A stretch of 64,000 bases of DNA from Mesorhizobium sp. (GTDB lineage: Bacteria > Pseudomonadota > Alphaproteobacteria > Rhizobiales > Rhizobiaceae), in NCBI GenBank assembly GCA_004020315.1, contig SAQG01000010.1, positions 103,944 through 167,943 of the forward strand. Reading direction: 5' to 3'. Positions 9,433 through 18,573 of the stretch are shown here, in pieces. The position numbers were made by a program, and so were the translations under genes. The stretch's first letter is position 1. Each line of letters starts with the position of its first letter. Under the pieces are notes generated by a model, which was not told the DNA's origin, did not search any database, and worked only from the letters and a program-made list of their open reading frames with translations.

Positions 9433-10110
9433 ATGAAAAACGCAGATGTCCATCATCCGATCTTTGACGAAATAGCGGATCTCGCCCGCACGCTGGGACA
9501 TGCACACCGGCTGGTTCTTCTCCGCCACATTGCCGACGGCGAACTTGCTGTGGAGCAGCTGACACAACTTTCCGGGATTGCGCTGGCCAACACGTCACAG
9601 CATCTTCAACACCTCAAGCGCGCCGGCTTGGTGCAGACCCGGCGCGACGGGAAACGCGTGCTCTATCGTTTGGCAGATGGCCCGATCGAAAACGTGCTCA
9701 CGGCCCTGCGAAGCCTTGCGAACCATAGGCGCGAGCAAATCCGCGAGCTCATCAACGACACTATGAGCCGGCCGGACAGGCTGGAGAACATCTCGCGCGA
9801 GGAACTTGTGCGCCGCATGCGGGACGACGAAATCGTGCTGCTCGATGTCCGGCCGCAGGAGGAATACGCGGCGGGGCATTTGCCGGGTGCGATCAACATT
9901 CCCGTGGGTGAGCTGGAAGAACGGCTTGCGGAGCTTCCACGAGAGAAGGTCATCGTCGCCTATTGCCGGGGTGTCCAGTGCGTTCTCTCTGCCGACGCGC
10001 TGGCAATCCTGAGGGCGCGAGGCTGGGCCTCACGCCGGTTCGAAGGCGGCTTTCCCGAGTGGCTGACCCCAAGCCTTGATGTCGACGGCATGGACTACGA
10101 AAGCGGCTGA
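9433..10110 (+). CDS. ArsR-family regulator fused to a rhodanese domain
   Basis: A 225-aa fusion. Residues ~1-105 form a winged-helix ArsR domain with the recognition segment QLSGIALANTSQHLQHLKRAGLV. Residues ~120-215 form a rhodanese (sulfurtransferase) domain with DVRPQEEYAAGHLPGAINIP and the active-site loop YCRGVQC, whose first Cys is the predicted persulfide carrier. ArsR-rhodanese fusions are thought to couple sulfur or redox chemistry to DNA binding. It is divergent from a DUF2938 gene and 128 nt upstream of a broken MFS pump that it may once have controlled. Confidence 0.9.
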   Translation: MKNADVHHPIFDEIADLARTLGHAHRLVLLRHIADGELAVEQLTQLSGIALANTSQHLQHLKRAGLVQTRRDGKRVLYRLADGPIENVLTALRSLANHRREQIRELINDTMSRPDRLENISREELVRRMRDDEIVLLDVRPQEEYAAGHLPGAINIPVGELEERLAELPREKVIVAYCRGVQCVLSADALAILRARGWASRRFEGGFPEWLTPSLDVDGMDYESG

Positions 10111-10238
10111 CAGCCGCCGAGGCCGGCGTCGCCGGCGTCGCCGGCCAAAGCCCCGAAATGATCGAACTTAGAACCGCTGCCCCAGTGAATGCCTGCGGCA
10201 GCTGGACGGCGCGTGCCGGAAGCATGGAAGGGAAGCCA

Positions 10239-11150
10239 ATGGAGACCTATTCGCAAACAAGCAGTGGAAGCGGCATTTCGGAAGGGAAGACACGCCTGGC
10301 TTTCACAATGCTCGCCACGGTACAAGCCACGCTGATCTTCACGATCGCGCTGATCATGGTGCCGCTGCCGAAGATCGCCAGCGACTTCGGCCTCATTTCC
10401 ACGGATCTGTTGCTGCTTCAGGTCGCCTACGGACTGCCTTTCAGCGGCCTGCTTCTGTTCGGCGGCCGACTGGCTGACCGCTATGGTGGCCGGCGCATGT
10501 TCGTGCTGGGGCTGGCGGTTTTCGGTGCCGCCTCACTCGTTGCCGCCTTCGCGCCAAGTTACGGCGTGCTGGTGGCGATGCGCTGTGGTCAAGGGATCGG
10601 CGGCGCCATGACCGCGCCTGCTGCGATGGCCGTCCTGCGCGCGCTTATTCCAGCTCCGGCTGCCTATAGCCGGGCGATGGCCACATGGGGCGGGGTTTCG
10701 GTCCTGGGCGCAATCGCGGGCTTCGTCGTCTCGGGCATTCTGACCACCTAGATCTCGTGGCGATGGATGTTCGCGGTCCCGGTTTTCGTGGCAATGGCCG
10801 CGCTGGCCACGACCTCCGTGTTGCTTCCGATGGATCGTGACGACAGGTCTGCTCATCGGCCAGGACTCGATCCCATCGGGGCATTGCTTGCCACCTTCGG
10901 AATCGCCGTGGGCAGCTATGGCCTGATTGCAAGCGGGGATCATCGCTGGATGTCGCTGCCAGTCATCGGTTCGCTTGTTGCCTCCGGCATTCTCCTTTCG
11001 GCTTTCGTGACGCTTGAGCGGAGGGTAAAGGACCCCCTGCTGCCACCCAGCTTCCTGGTCGATTCCTGCCGGATCAAGAGTGGTCGCCGCGATCAGCGCA
11101 TTTAGAAAGCTTTGCAGCACGTGACGGCAAAGTTGATCTGTGCCTGTTCT
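10239..11150 (+). pseudogene. Disrupted MFS drug-efflux transporter (14-TM type)
   Basis: The N-terminal part reads as an MFS pump (DHA2-like): several hydrophobic helices, the GGRLADRYGGRR loop motif and RCGQGIGGAMTAPAA. An in-frame TAG at 10749-10751 breaks it. The same frame continues as ISWRWMFAVPVFV, the usual next segment in this family, so this is a nonsense mutation inside one gene. Near 11085 the homology moves to another frame (VVAAISAF), showing a frameshift, and the last half of a normal 450-500 aa pump is missing. The start at 10239 follows a GGAAG-type ribosome site. Confidence 0.8.
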
Positions 11151-11255
11151 CACGCTCAAGGTGGGCAGGAAGAGGGCTGCTCCCGACCCCCCTCTACGGC
11201 GTTCGCCGCTGCCGAGGGCAATGACTTAGGGCGAGACCGAAATCCAACTGAAGTT

Positions 11256-12506
11256 TCACCCGATCGCGGTCACTGCTTCGAGCTTCCTCGCCTCCTTCAT
11301 GTTGGGAAGGAAAACCGTCAGCAGTCCGAGCAGCGGCAAATACGAGCAGACCTGAAAGACGAAGTCGATGCCTTTCATGTCGGCGACGACACCGAGCACA
11401 GCGGCGGCGATGCCGCCCATGCCGAAGGCGAAACCGAAGAAGATGCCGGCGATCATGCCGACCCGGCCGGGCACCAGTTCCTGCGCGAAGACGACGATGT
11501 TCGAGAAGGCCGACGACAGGATCAGGCCGATCAGCACCGTCAGGATCATCGTCCATTCGAAATTGGCGTAGGGCAGGGCCAGCGTAAAGGGCAGCACGCC
11601 GACGATAGAGAACCAGATCATCGCCTTCTGTCCGTAGCGGTCGCCGAACGGGCCGCCGAGCAGGATGCCCAGCGCCGAGGCGCCGAGGAACAGGAACAGC
11701 ATGACCTGCGACATCTGCACCGAAACGCCGAACTTATCGATGGCGTAGAAAGTGTAGTAGCTGGCGAGGCTGGCTATGTAGGCGTTCTTGGTCAGCACCA
11801 GCAAGGTCAGCACCGCCAGCGCGCCCATCACTTTGCGGCGCGGGAAGGGCGAAACAAAGCCTGCCGTCTTGCGGTTGGCGAGCGAGGCGCGCAGCCGGCT
11901 GTACCAGCCGCCAACCCGCCACAGCACGATGATGCCGATCAGCGATCCGGCGGCAAACCACGCTATGCTGGTCTGGCCGAAGGGTACGACGATGAAGGCA
12001 GCCAGCAGCGGCCCGATGGCCTGGCCGAAATTGCCGCCGACCTGGAACAGGGATTGCGCCAGGCCGAACCTGCCGCCCGAGGCGAAGCGGGCGATGCGCG
12101 AGGATTCCGGGTGGAAGATCGCCGAGCCGATGCCGATCAGCGACGCGCCGATCAGCAGCAGCCAATAGTGTCCGGCATAGGCCAGCACGATCAGACCGAT
12201 CAGCGAGGACGCCATGCCGTAGGGCAGCGAATAGGGCATCGGCCGCTTGTCGGTGACCATGCCGATCAGCGGCTGCAGCAATGACGCCGTCACCTGGAAG
12301 GTGAAGGTCAAAAGGCCGATCTGCCAGAAATCGAGACCGTAATTGTCCTTCAGCAGCGGATAGATGGCCGACAGCAGCGACTGCATGATGTCGTTGACAC
12401 AATGGCAGAAGCTCACCGCAAGAATGACGCTGAAGGCCGTCGCTTGCGCCGAAGCATGGCTGGCCGTCGCAGGCGTGGCAGCGGTGATGGCTGTCGTATC
12501 GGTCAA
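11256..12506 (-). CDS. Fosmidomycin-resistance-like MFS transporter (Fsr family)
   Basis: A 12-helix MFS protein of 416 aa. The N-terminal half has the Fsr-type signature HCVNDIMQSLLSAIYPLLK and PLIGMVTDKRPMPYSLPYG, and GIGSAIFHPESSRIAR in the fourth helix region. Fsr proteins export fosmidomycin-like compounds, but natural substrates vary. The start appears to be TTG at 12506, with GGAG seven to eight bases upstream; no suitable ATG precedes the homology. It is divergent from an AraC-type regulator, which probably controls it. Confidence 0.85.
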   Translation of the reverse strand: MTDTTAITAATPATASHASAQATAFSVILAVSFCHCVNDIMQSLLSAIYPLLKDNYGLDFWQIGLLTFTFQVTASLLQPLIGMVTDKRPMPYSLPYGMASSLIGLIVLAYAGHYWLLLIGASLIGIGSAIFHPESSRIARFASGGRFGLAQSLFQVGGNFGQAIGPLLAAFIVVPFGQTSIAWFAAGSLIGIIVLWRVGGWYSRLRASLANRKTAGFVSPFPRRKVMGALAVLTLLVLTKNAYIASLASYYTFYAIDKFGVSVQMSQVMLFLFLGASALGILLGGPFGDRYGQKAMIWFSIVGVLPFTLALPYANFEWTMILTVLIGLILSSAFSNIVVFAQELVPGRVGMIAGIFFGFAFGMGGIAAAVLGVVADMKGIDFVFQVCSYLPLLGLLTVFLPNMKEARKLEAVTAIG

Positions 12507-12635
12507 GGCATGCTCCGTGGTCTTTTGGCGGGCGCTCCCGCAGGCGGCCTGATAGCGGGATTGCCTTATAAGTTACTTGCCGGGCGACTTCTTTCGTGGT
12601 TTGGTCCAATAGTTTCGCGAGTGGGCCATTACCCA

Positions 12636-13484
12636 ATGCCGCATGGCACCGAAATCTTCAAAGCGGGCGACACCGATCTCGGGCAATTGCATGAGCGCCG
12701 CTGGCAGTGGCTGGAGCAGGCCGTCGGGCCGGCGGTGGCCCTGCCGACCGAATATCCCGACGGTTACCACGTGCCGCAGCACCGTCACAGTCGCAGTCAG
12801 TTGCTGCATGCACTTGTCGGCGTCGTGCTGGTGACGACGCGGCATGGACGCTGGATGGTGCCTCCCGATCATGCGATGTGGATTCCCGCCGGCACCGAGC
12901 ATTCCGTCGAGATGCTTGGCGACGTCAGCATGCGCTCGGTCTATGTGATGCCGGACGCGATCGCGGGGCTGCCACATGGGCTACGCGTCGTCGGCATCAC
13001 CGATCTGATGCACAGCCTGATCGTGGAATCGGAGAAGCTGCCGCAGGGCGCCGAGTTGGAGGGGCGCGGCGGGCTGATCATGAGCCTGCTGCTGCATGAA
13101 ATCCCGAACCTGCCGGAACGACCGCTCGGCCTGCCTTTTCCCACGGATCCAAGGCTTGCGGCACTGTGCCGGCGCTTCGTCGCAGCACCCTCGCCGCATG
13201 CGACGATCGACGAATGGGCCGATATCGTCGGCATGAGCCGCCGCTCCTTCACCCGTGCCTTTCATCGCCAGACCGGATTGTCGCTGTCGACATGGCGCCA
13301 GCAGGCCTGCCTGTTCGCGGCCTTGCCGAGGCTGGCCGATGGCGAGCCGATCACAAGGGTGGCGCTCGACCTCGGCTATGACAGCGTGCCGGCCTTCATC
13401 ACCATGTTCAAGCGCATGCTGGGGGCATCGCCGCGCGTCTATATGCGCGGGTCAAGGGACAACATCAGGGTATCGAACGGGTAG
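12636..13484 (+). CDS. AraC-family transcriptional regulator
   Basis: A 282-aa protein with an N-terminal cupin-like sensor (residues ~35-100, containing HVPQHRHSRSQL and AMWIPAGTEHSV) and a C-terminal double helix-turn-helix (SRRSFTRAFHRQTGLS and ITRVALDLGYDSVPAFITMFKRMLG). The open frame extends upstream of 12636, but homology begins near this ATG. Divergent placement from the Fsr-like pump suggests local regulation of that transporter by a small-molecule ligand. Confidence 0.88.
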   Translation: MPHGTEIFKAGDTDLGQLHERRWQWLEQAVGPAVALPTEYPDGYHVPQHRHSRSQLLHALVGVVLVTTRHGRWMVPPDHAMWIPAGTEHSVEMLGDVSMRSVYVMPDAIAGLPHGLRVVGITDLMHSLIVESEKLPQGAELEGRGGLIMSLLLHEIPNLPERPLGLPFPTDPRLAALCRRFVAAPSPHATIDEWADIVGMSRRSFTRAFHRQTGLSLSTWRQQACLFAALPRLADGEPITRVALDLGYDSVPAFITMFKRMLGASPRVYMRGSRDNIRVSNG

Positions 13485-13497
13485 CGCGGGCGGGATT

Positions 13498-14433
13498 TCA
13501 GTCGAACAAGCTCGACACCGATTCTTCGGTCGCCGTGCGCGAGATCGCCTCACCCATCAGGTCGGCGATGGAGATGACGCGGATGTTTTTGGCGTCGAGC
13601 ACCGCCTGGGTCGGCTGGATGGAATCGGTGATGACCAGTTCCTGCAGTTTCGAGGCGCCGATGCGGGCGATGGCGCCGCCCGACAAAACGCCATGGGTGG
13701 TATAGGCGGTGACACTGGTGGCGCCGCCGGCAAGCAGCGCATCGGCCGCATTGCACAAGGTGCCGCCCGAATCGATGATGTCGTCGATCAACAGGCAATC
13801 CTTGCCGCGCACGTCGCCGATGACGTTCATGACTTCCGATTCACCGGGGCGCTCGCGACGCTTGTCGACGATGGCAAGCTGGGCGTCGATGCGCTTGGCG
13901 AGCGCGCGGGCGCGAACCACGCCGCCGACATCCGGCGATACGACCATGACATTGGCAAGCTGCTTGTATTTCGCCTTCACGTCGCGGGCCATGACCGGCA
14001 CGGAGAAGAGATTGTCGGTCGGGATATCGAAAAAGCCCTGGATCTGGCCGGCATGGAGATCCAGCGTCAGGACGCGATCGACACCCGCCCGCGTGATCAT
14101 GTTGGCGACCAGCTTGGCCGAGATCGGCGTGCGGCCCGAGGCGCGGCGGTCTTGCCTGGCATAGCCGAAATAAGGAATGACCGCCGTGATGCGCTTGGCC
14201 GACGAGCGCATGAAGGCATCGATCATGATGAGCAGCTCCATCAGGTGATCGTTGGTCGGGAAGGAGGTGGACTGCAGGATGAAGACATCCTCGCCACGCA
14301 CATTCTCCTGTATTTCGACGAAGATTTCCTGATCGGCGAAGCGCCTGACGCTGGCTTTCCCCAGCGGGATGTTGAGATAGCGGGCGACCGCTTCGGCCAG
14401 CACCCTGTTGGAATTGCCCGCGAAAAGCTTCAT
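13498..14433 (-). CDS. prs: Ribose-phosphate pyrophosphokinase
   Basis: Makes PRPP from ribose 5-phosphate and ATP for nucleotide, His and Trp synthesis. The protein is 311 aa, the family norm. Visible marks are [20 protein letters not shown], the ATP-binding [10 protein letters not shown], the [14 protein letters not shown] catalytic segment and the PRPP loop [10 protein letters not shown]. The start MKLFAGNSN at 14433 is chosen over an upstream frame extension lacking family sequence. It stands alone, ending 13 nt from the convergent araC gene. Confidence 0.97.
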   Translation of the reverse strand: MKLFAGNSNRVLAEAVARYLNIPLGKASVRRFADQEIFVEIQENVRGEDVFILQSTSFPTNDHLMELLIMIDAFMRSSAKRITAVIPYFGYARQDRRASGRTPISAKLVANMITRAGVDRVLTLDLHAGQIQGFFDIPTDNLFSVPVMARDVKAKYKQLANVMVVSPDVGGVVRARALAKRIDAQLAIVDKRRERPGESEVMNVIGDVRGKDCLLIDDIIDSGGTLCNAADALLAGGATSVTAYTTHGVLSGGAIARIGASKLQELVITDSIQPTQAVLDAKNIRVISIADLMGEAISRTATEESVSSLFD

Positions 14434-14599
14434 GCACCGTTCCTGGTGAAGGATGGAGACTCTGGCAGACTCTCTTGAGCCTCTTAGTCGGGCTTTTAGC
14501 GGCCCGTGCCGGTATTGCAAGCGTCGTGATCGGGAATCCGCCGGCTAATCTCAATAAACGGTCACGGCGAGAGTAGCCGACAACATGTCAGGCGGCCGC

Positions 14600-15229
14600 T
14601 CAGCCCGCTTGGCCGCCAAGCCATGCGGCAAACTGGTCGATCGTCTGGTCGGCGATCGCCTGCATGGTCTCCGGCGCGACCGCAGCCCAGCCTTCGCTAT
14701 CATTGACCGAGGGCGCCTTGTGCTGGCCGTTGATGCGATGCAGCCGGTTGCCTGCCGGGTCATAGACGTCCCAGACATAGATGACGGTGGTATCCTTGCC
14801 TTCCGACATCGTCGAGAAATAGCCTTTCAGCACGTGCGTGGGGGTCTGGCCGGCGCTGCCTGCCAAGGTGATGCCGCGCTGCTTGGCTCGCGTCTGAAGC
14901 TCCGCGGTCAACGGTGTCGCGGCTTCCACCGAGGCGCCGACGATCGGCGCCACCTGCAGACGGGTTCGTGCGATGACGGCGGCGCTCTTTGCGGGCGGTA
15001 CGGTTGCGGTTGCGGACTGCGCAGGGGCGGAAGGCTGTGCCGTTGGGGAAGGCTGGGCGGTCGTTGCAGGTGTGGTGGGCGTTGCCGTCGTGCCGGTTCC
15101 GCCTTTTGGCACGGCCTGTGTCGACTGCGGGGCGATGGCCGAGGGTTCGAGGACGTCCTTCGCATTGGTGCAGGCGGCCAGCGTCAGCGCCGCGAGCAAT
15201 GACACGGTCGTCACGTGCGATCGCCTCAT
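14600..15229 (-). CDS. Putative lipoprotein of unknown function
   Basis: A 209-aa protein with a lipobox (signal sequence ending LAALTLAAC), so probably anchored to a membrane by a lipidated Cys. Residues ~30-80 are a Thr/Pro/Ala-rich, presumably unfolded spacer. The folded C-terminal part contains VLKGYFSTMSEGKDTTVIYVWDV and NRLHRINGQH, a pattern seen in rhizobial lipoproteins annotated only as hypothetical. It follows the M24 gene by 53 nt on the same strand and may share its transcript. Confidence 0.75.
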   Translation of the reverse strand: MRRSHVTTVSLLAALTLAACTNAKDVLEPSAIAPQSTQAVPKGGTGTTATPTTPATTAQPSPTAQPSAPAQSATATVPPAKSAAVIARTRLQVAPIVGASVEAATPLTAELQTRAKQRGITLAGSAGQTPTHVLKGYFSTMSEGKDTTVIYVWDVYDPAGNRLHRINGQHKAPSVNDSEGWAAVAPETMQAIADQTIDQFAAWLGGQAG

Positions 15230-15282
15230 TCCCTCAAAACTCCCTGGCGATGAACGCCGTTTGCATCCTTACCATTATGGAT

Positions 15283-16434
15283 TCACTGCACGATCAAGTC
15301 GAGATCATGGCGGGACAGCGGCTTCGGCTGCGATTCGGTCGTCAGATAGGTGCGGCCAAGCGTCATTGCCGTCTCGGTCTCGGAGTCCATGATGATCATG
15401 TGGGCGAACAGCGTCATGTTTGGCGCGATGGGTTCGGGATTACCCTGATAAAACATCGGCATGTCCATCCATGACGGGGTGAAGCGGGCGCCGAGCGAAT
15501 AGCCGCAGGCATTGAGCCGGTGCTTGGTCAAATTGTGCGCCTCGAGCGTGCGGGCATGCGCGTCGAACACGTCGCCGAAGGTATTTCCGGGCGTCATCGC
15601 CTTTTCGACGGCCAGAAGGGCGGCGCGCGCCGCATCGAACAGCTCCTGGTGACGTTTCGACACCTTGCCGGTCAGCACCGTGCGCATCATCGCCGCATGG
15701 TAATGGTGGAAGACGCCGGCCCATTCGAGCGTCAGCTGGTCGTTCTTGCTCAGCTTGCGGCGGCCGGCCTTGTAACGGCAAAGCAATGCGTCCACGCCAG
15801 AGCCGATGATGAACTCGTTGGCCGGATAGTCGCCGCCGCCGGCAAAGATCGCGCCCTGCATGGCGGCAAGGATCAAGGCTTCGTCGCCACCCTGCTTGAT
15901 CAGCGGCAGGGCCGCGTCCAGCGCGTCGTCGGCGAGATTTGCGGCCTTTTCCACCTTGGCGATTTCGGCCGGGCTCTTGAACAGGCGCAGCCGGCTGACG
16001 ATGCCGGACGCGTCGGCGATCTGGCCAAAGGTCTGCAATTGCTCGTCCAGCCGCCGGCCATTGTAGGCAGTCAGGCCGTGGGTGTCGTATTCGACTCCGA
16101 TGCGGGCGCCGAGCAGGTCGAGGTCGTTGAGCAAATTGCGCAGGTCGATCGCCGGATTGGCGCCGTCGCGATCGGTCCACAGCACGATGTTGTCGATGAT
16201 CGAGGTGTGGCGCGCCTGGCGCAGATCGGCCGAGCGCGTGAGCAGGATCATCGAACCGTCTGCTTTCACCACCAGGCACTGGAAGAAGCAGAAGCCGAAC
16301 GTATCGTAGCCGGTCAGCCAGTACATGCTCTCCTGCGCAAACAGCAGGACGGCATCGAGCTTCTTCTCGGCGATCTCGATCATCAGCCGATCGCGCCGCG
16401 CGTCAAATTCCGACCGTTCGAAATGCAGCGCCAT
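15283..16434 (-). CDS. M24-family (pita-bread fold) protein, ectoine hydrolase/creatinase-like
   Basis: A 383-aa protein with an N-terminal creatinase domain and a C-terminal pita-bread domain of the aminopeptidase P/creatinase superfamily. In metal-dependent M24 peptidases the first ligand pair lies in a D-G...D-RT pattern. Here the matching stretch is LEWAGVFHHYHAAMMRT, without these aspartates, so metal binding is doubtful. That pattern is closer to creatinase or ectoine hydrolase (DoeA/EutD) branches, which cleave C-N bonds in small molecules. The ATG overlaps the pgeF stop (TAATG), pointing to coupled translation. Confidence 0.75.
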   Translation of the reverse strand: MALHFERSEFDARRDRLMIEIAEKKLDAVLLFAQESMYWLTGYDTFGFCFFQCLVVKADGSMILLTRSADLRQARHTSIIDNIVLWTDRDGANPAIDLRNLLNDLDLLGARIGVEYDTHGLTAYNGRRLDEQLQTFGQIADASGIVSRLRLFKSPAEIAKVEKAANLADDALDAALPLIKQGGDEALILAAMQGAIFAGGGDYPANEFIIGSGVDALLCRYKAGRRKLSKNDQLTLEWAGVFHHYHAAMMRTVLTGKVSKRHQELFDAARAALLAVEKAMTPGNTFGDVFDAHARTLEAHNLTKHRLNACGYSLGARFTPSWMDMPMFYQGNPEPIAPNMTLFAHMIIMDSETETAMTLGRTYLTTESQPKPLSRHDLDLIVQ

Positions 16435-17228
16435 TATTCTGTCTCCAAAACGATTGCCGAAATCTGCCGTCCGTAATCCGGCTCCTTGCGATGCGTGCTG
16501 CGCCGGTAGGAATAGAACAGATCCTCCTCGGCATAGGTGCAGCGGCCGAGTCCGTCGGCGATGACGCCGGCCCGGGTCAGCCGATCGACCGTATAGAGGT
16601 TGAGGTCGAACATTGCATGTCCCGACTTTGCGGAGGGCGCGAAATAGCTGATATTGCTGGCGTCGTCCTCGACGAAGCGGGCGATGAATTCCGGGCCGAC
16701 TTCATAGTTTTCCGGCCCGATGGACGGACCGAGTACCGCAACGATGCGCTCGCGCCGGCCGCCGAGGCTTTCCATCGCCGCGATGGTGTTTTCCAGCACG
16801 CCTGACAAGGCGCCCTTCCAGCCGGCATGGGCTGCGCCGATGATGCGCGCCTCGGCATCGGCAAACAGCACCGGTCCGCAATCGGCGGTCGAGGCGCCGA
16901 CGGCGATGCCCGGCCGGTCGGTGACGACGGCGTCGGCCTTCGGCCGCTCGCCGGGAAAGGGCTCCCTGGCGATGACAACGTCGGGCGAATGGATCTGGTG
17001 GGCGGTCAAGAGATGGCTAGATGGCACGCCCATCCAGTCGGCGACGCGACGGCGGTTCTCGGCTACCTGCGTCTGGTCGTCGCTCGAGCCGGTGCCGATG
17101 TTAAGGCCCTGATAGATGCCGCTAGAGACGCCGCCAACGCGAGTGAAATAGCCGTGGCGAATGCCTTGCGCCCGCGCTTTCTCCAGCAAGGGCGACCGAA
17201 CGGGATCCGGTTTGGTCTGATTCAGCAT
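16434..17228 (-). CDS. pgeF: Peptidoglycan editing factor PgeF / YfiH (laccase-like domain)
   Basis: A 264-aa protein of the YfiH/DUF152 family, formerly called polyphenol oxidase or laccase domain protein. Metal-ligand segments are visible: the early HQIHSPDVV, TADCGPVLFAD and the AHAGWKGAL loop with its conserved Cys and His residues. Family members edit peptidoglycan precursors by removing wrongly placed L-Ser, and some show purine nucleoside activity. Start MLNQTKPDPV at 17228 is preferred, where homology begins. Its stop overlaps the start of the M24 gene by one base. Confidence 0.88.
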   Translation of the reverse strand: MLNQTKPDPVRSPLLEKARAQGIRHGYFTRVGGVSSGIYQGLNIGTGSSDDQTQVAENRRRVADWMGVPSSHLLTAHQIHSPDVVIAREPFPGERPKADAVVTDRPGIAVGASTADCGPVLFADAEARIIGAAHAGWKGALSGVLENTIAAMESLGGRRERIVAVLGPSIGPENYEVGPEFIARFVEDDASNISYFAPSAKSGHAMFDLNLYTVDRLTRAGVIADGLGRCTYAEEDLFYSYRRSTHRKEPDYGRQISAIVLETE

Positions 17229-17360
17229 GGCTGCGTTGTTGTCCGTGAGAGCGATTTCGTCAAGCGACAGTGCAAAGATCGCGACAGTCCAAAGATGGCT
17301 ACACTCCAAGGATCGGCGACAGTCGGAAATTGGGAGAGTGGGAGAGGCGGCAGGGAAAAG

Positions 17361-18449
17361 TCAATCCGCCGTTGCAAAGGGCGGAACGGCGATGCCGGCA
17401 GGCAGGACGGCAAGCACCTTGAACAGGTCGCCCATGGCTTGCGGGCCGGCGAGGCGTTCGACCTCGCCTGCAATCTTGTCGCGAGCTGCCTCATTGGCAT
17501 TGGCGCCGAGCTGGCCGGCGCGTTCGAGAAGACCCATTTCCACCAGGAATTCGCCTTGCGTGGAAAGATGGGCATCGAGGCCATGCGCCCGCACAATCGC
17601 GGCAAGGGCGGCGAAATCGACATGGGCGGTGAGATCGGCTTCGCCCGGATTGGCCAGCACATCTTCGTGATCGTGCTTGCGCAAGGCCTGCAACGTGTCG
17701 CCGATCCCTGGTCGGAGATAGCCATAGTCGAGGAATAGGCCGGCGCCACCGAGCCGGGCCAATCGCTCAGCGATGGTCGCCATCAGCGCGGCTCGGGCCG
17801 GCGCGACCTCGACAATCGCGCCCTGTGGTGCGTTTTCGGCATCGTTCGGCAACAGCGTTGGATCGACCGAGCCGGCGCCGGCGAAGAAGTGCAATTCGTC
17901 CGCGTCATCGAGGCCGATCATCCGTTCGCGCCAGCCTGTTCCGGCGCGGACGAACTGGCGGATCGGCACCGCGTCGAACACTTCATTGCCGACGATGAAA
18001 AGCGCGGTCTGCGGCAAAGTGTCGATGCTTTCGTGCCAGCCGATCGCGGTAGGCGTGGCGGCAAGCGTTTGCTTCTGGACATCTGCCAGCCGCGGGCTGG
18101 TCTCGATCATGGCGAACGATGCGCCGGCGGTCAGCGTCGGATCGAGCCGCGAAAGCGTGCGCAGCATGTCCTTCATCAGGGTGCCGCGGCCGGGGCCGAT
18201 CTCGGCGATGGTGACCGGCATCGGCCAGCCGGTTGCCAGCCAGGCTTCGTAGAGCCAGACGGCGACCAGCTCGCCGAACATCTGACTGATCTCCGGTGCG
18301 GTGACGAAGTCGCCGGCAGCCCCGAACGGCTCGCGCGTCATATAGTAGCCGTCGCGCGGATCGAACAGGCAAAGTGCCATATATTGGTTGACGGGAATCG
18401 GCCCCGCCGCACCGATCAGCTCGACGATGCGGGTTTTCAGCCGGGTCAT
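17361..18449 (-). CDS. SAM-dependent methyltransferase, MidA/NDUFAF7 family
   Basis: A 362-aa class I methyltransferase. The N-terminal part holds the family motif GYYMTREPFGAAGDFVTAPE, followed by the SAM-binding IAEIGPGRGTLMKDMLRTL. The mitochondrial homologue NDUFAF7 dimethylates an arginine in complex I, and alphaproteobacterial members may do likewise. It lies between lgt and pgeF, an order common in rhizobia. The 72 nt separating it from lgt are made mostly of a RIME-like repeat. Confidence 0.9.
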   Translation of the reverse strand: MTRLKTRIVELIGAAGPIPVNQYMALCLFDPRDGYYMTREPFGAAGDFVTAPEISQMFGELVAVWLYEAWLATGWPMPVTIAEIGPGRGTLMKDMLRTLSRLDPTLTAGASFAMIETSPRLADVQKQTLAATPTAIGWHESIDTLPQTALFIVGNEVFDAVPIRQFVRAGTGWRERMIGLDDADELHFFAGAGSVDPTLLPNDAENAPQGAIVEVAPARAALMATIAERLARLGGAGLFLDYGYLRPGIGDTLQALRKHDHEDVLANPGEADLTAHVDFAALAAIVRAHGLDAHLSTQGEFLVEMGLLERAGQLGANANEAARDKIAGEVERLAGPQAMGDLFKVLAVLPAGIAVPPFATAD

Positions 18450-18474
18450 ACCGGCTGCGATTGCGTCACCGGGC

Positions 18475-18573
18475 TAGGGCGAAGCGCGTCCATTTCGAAA
18501 ATACGCTCCTGCACTTTGATTTTACGCATCGCGCTTTCCCAAAATCGATTCCGGTTTTTGGGCCGATGCGCTC
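18475..18573. repeat. RIME-like repeat running into the lgt 3' end
   Basis: About 100 bp with one clear palindrome (CGCATCG at 18526 and CGATGCG at 18564, enclosing CCCAAAA and TTTTTGGG half-sites) plus a weaker hairpin to its left (GCGCGT / ACGC). Two-palindrome elements of about 100 bp are the form described for RIME1. The right-hand palindrome overlaps the final codons of lgt. Confidence 0.75.
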
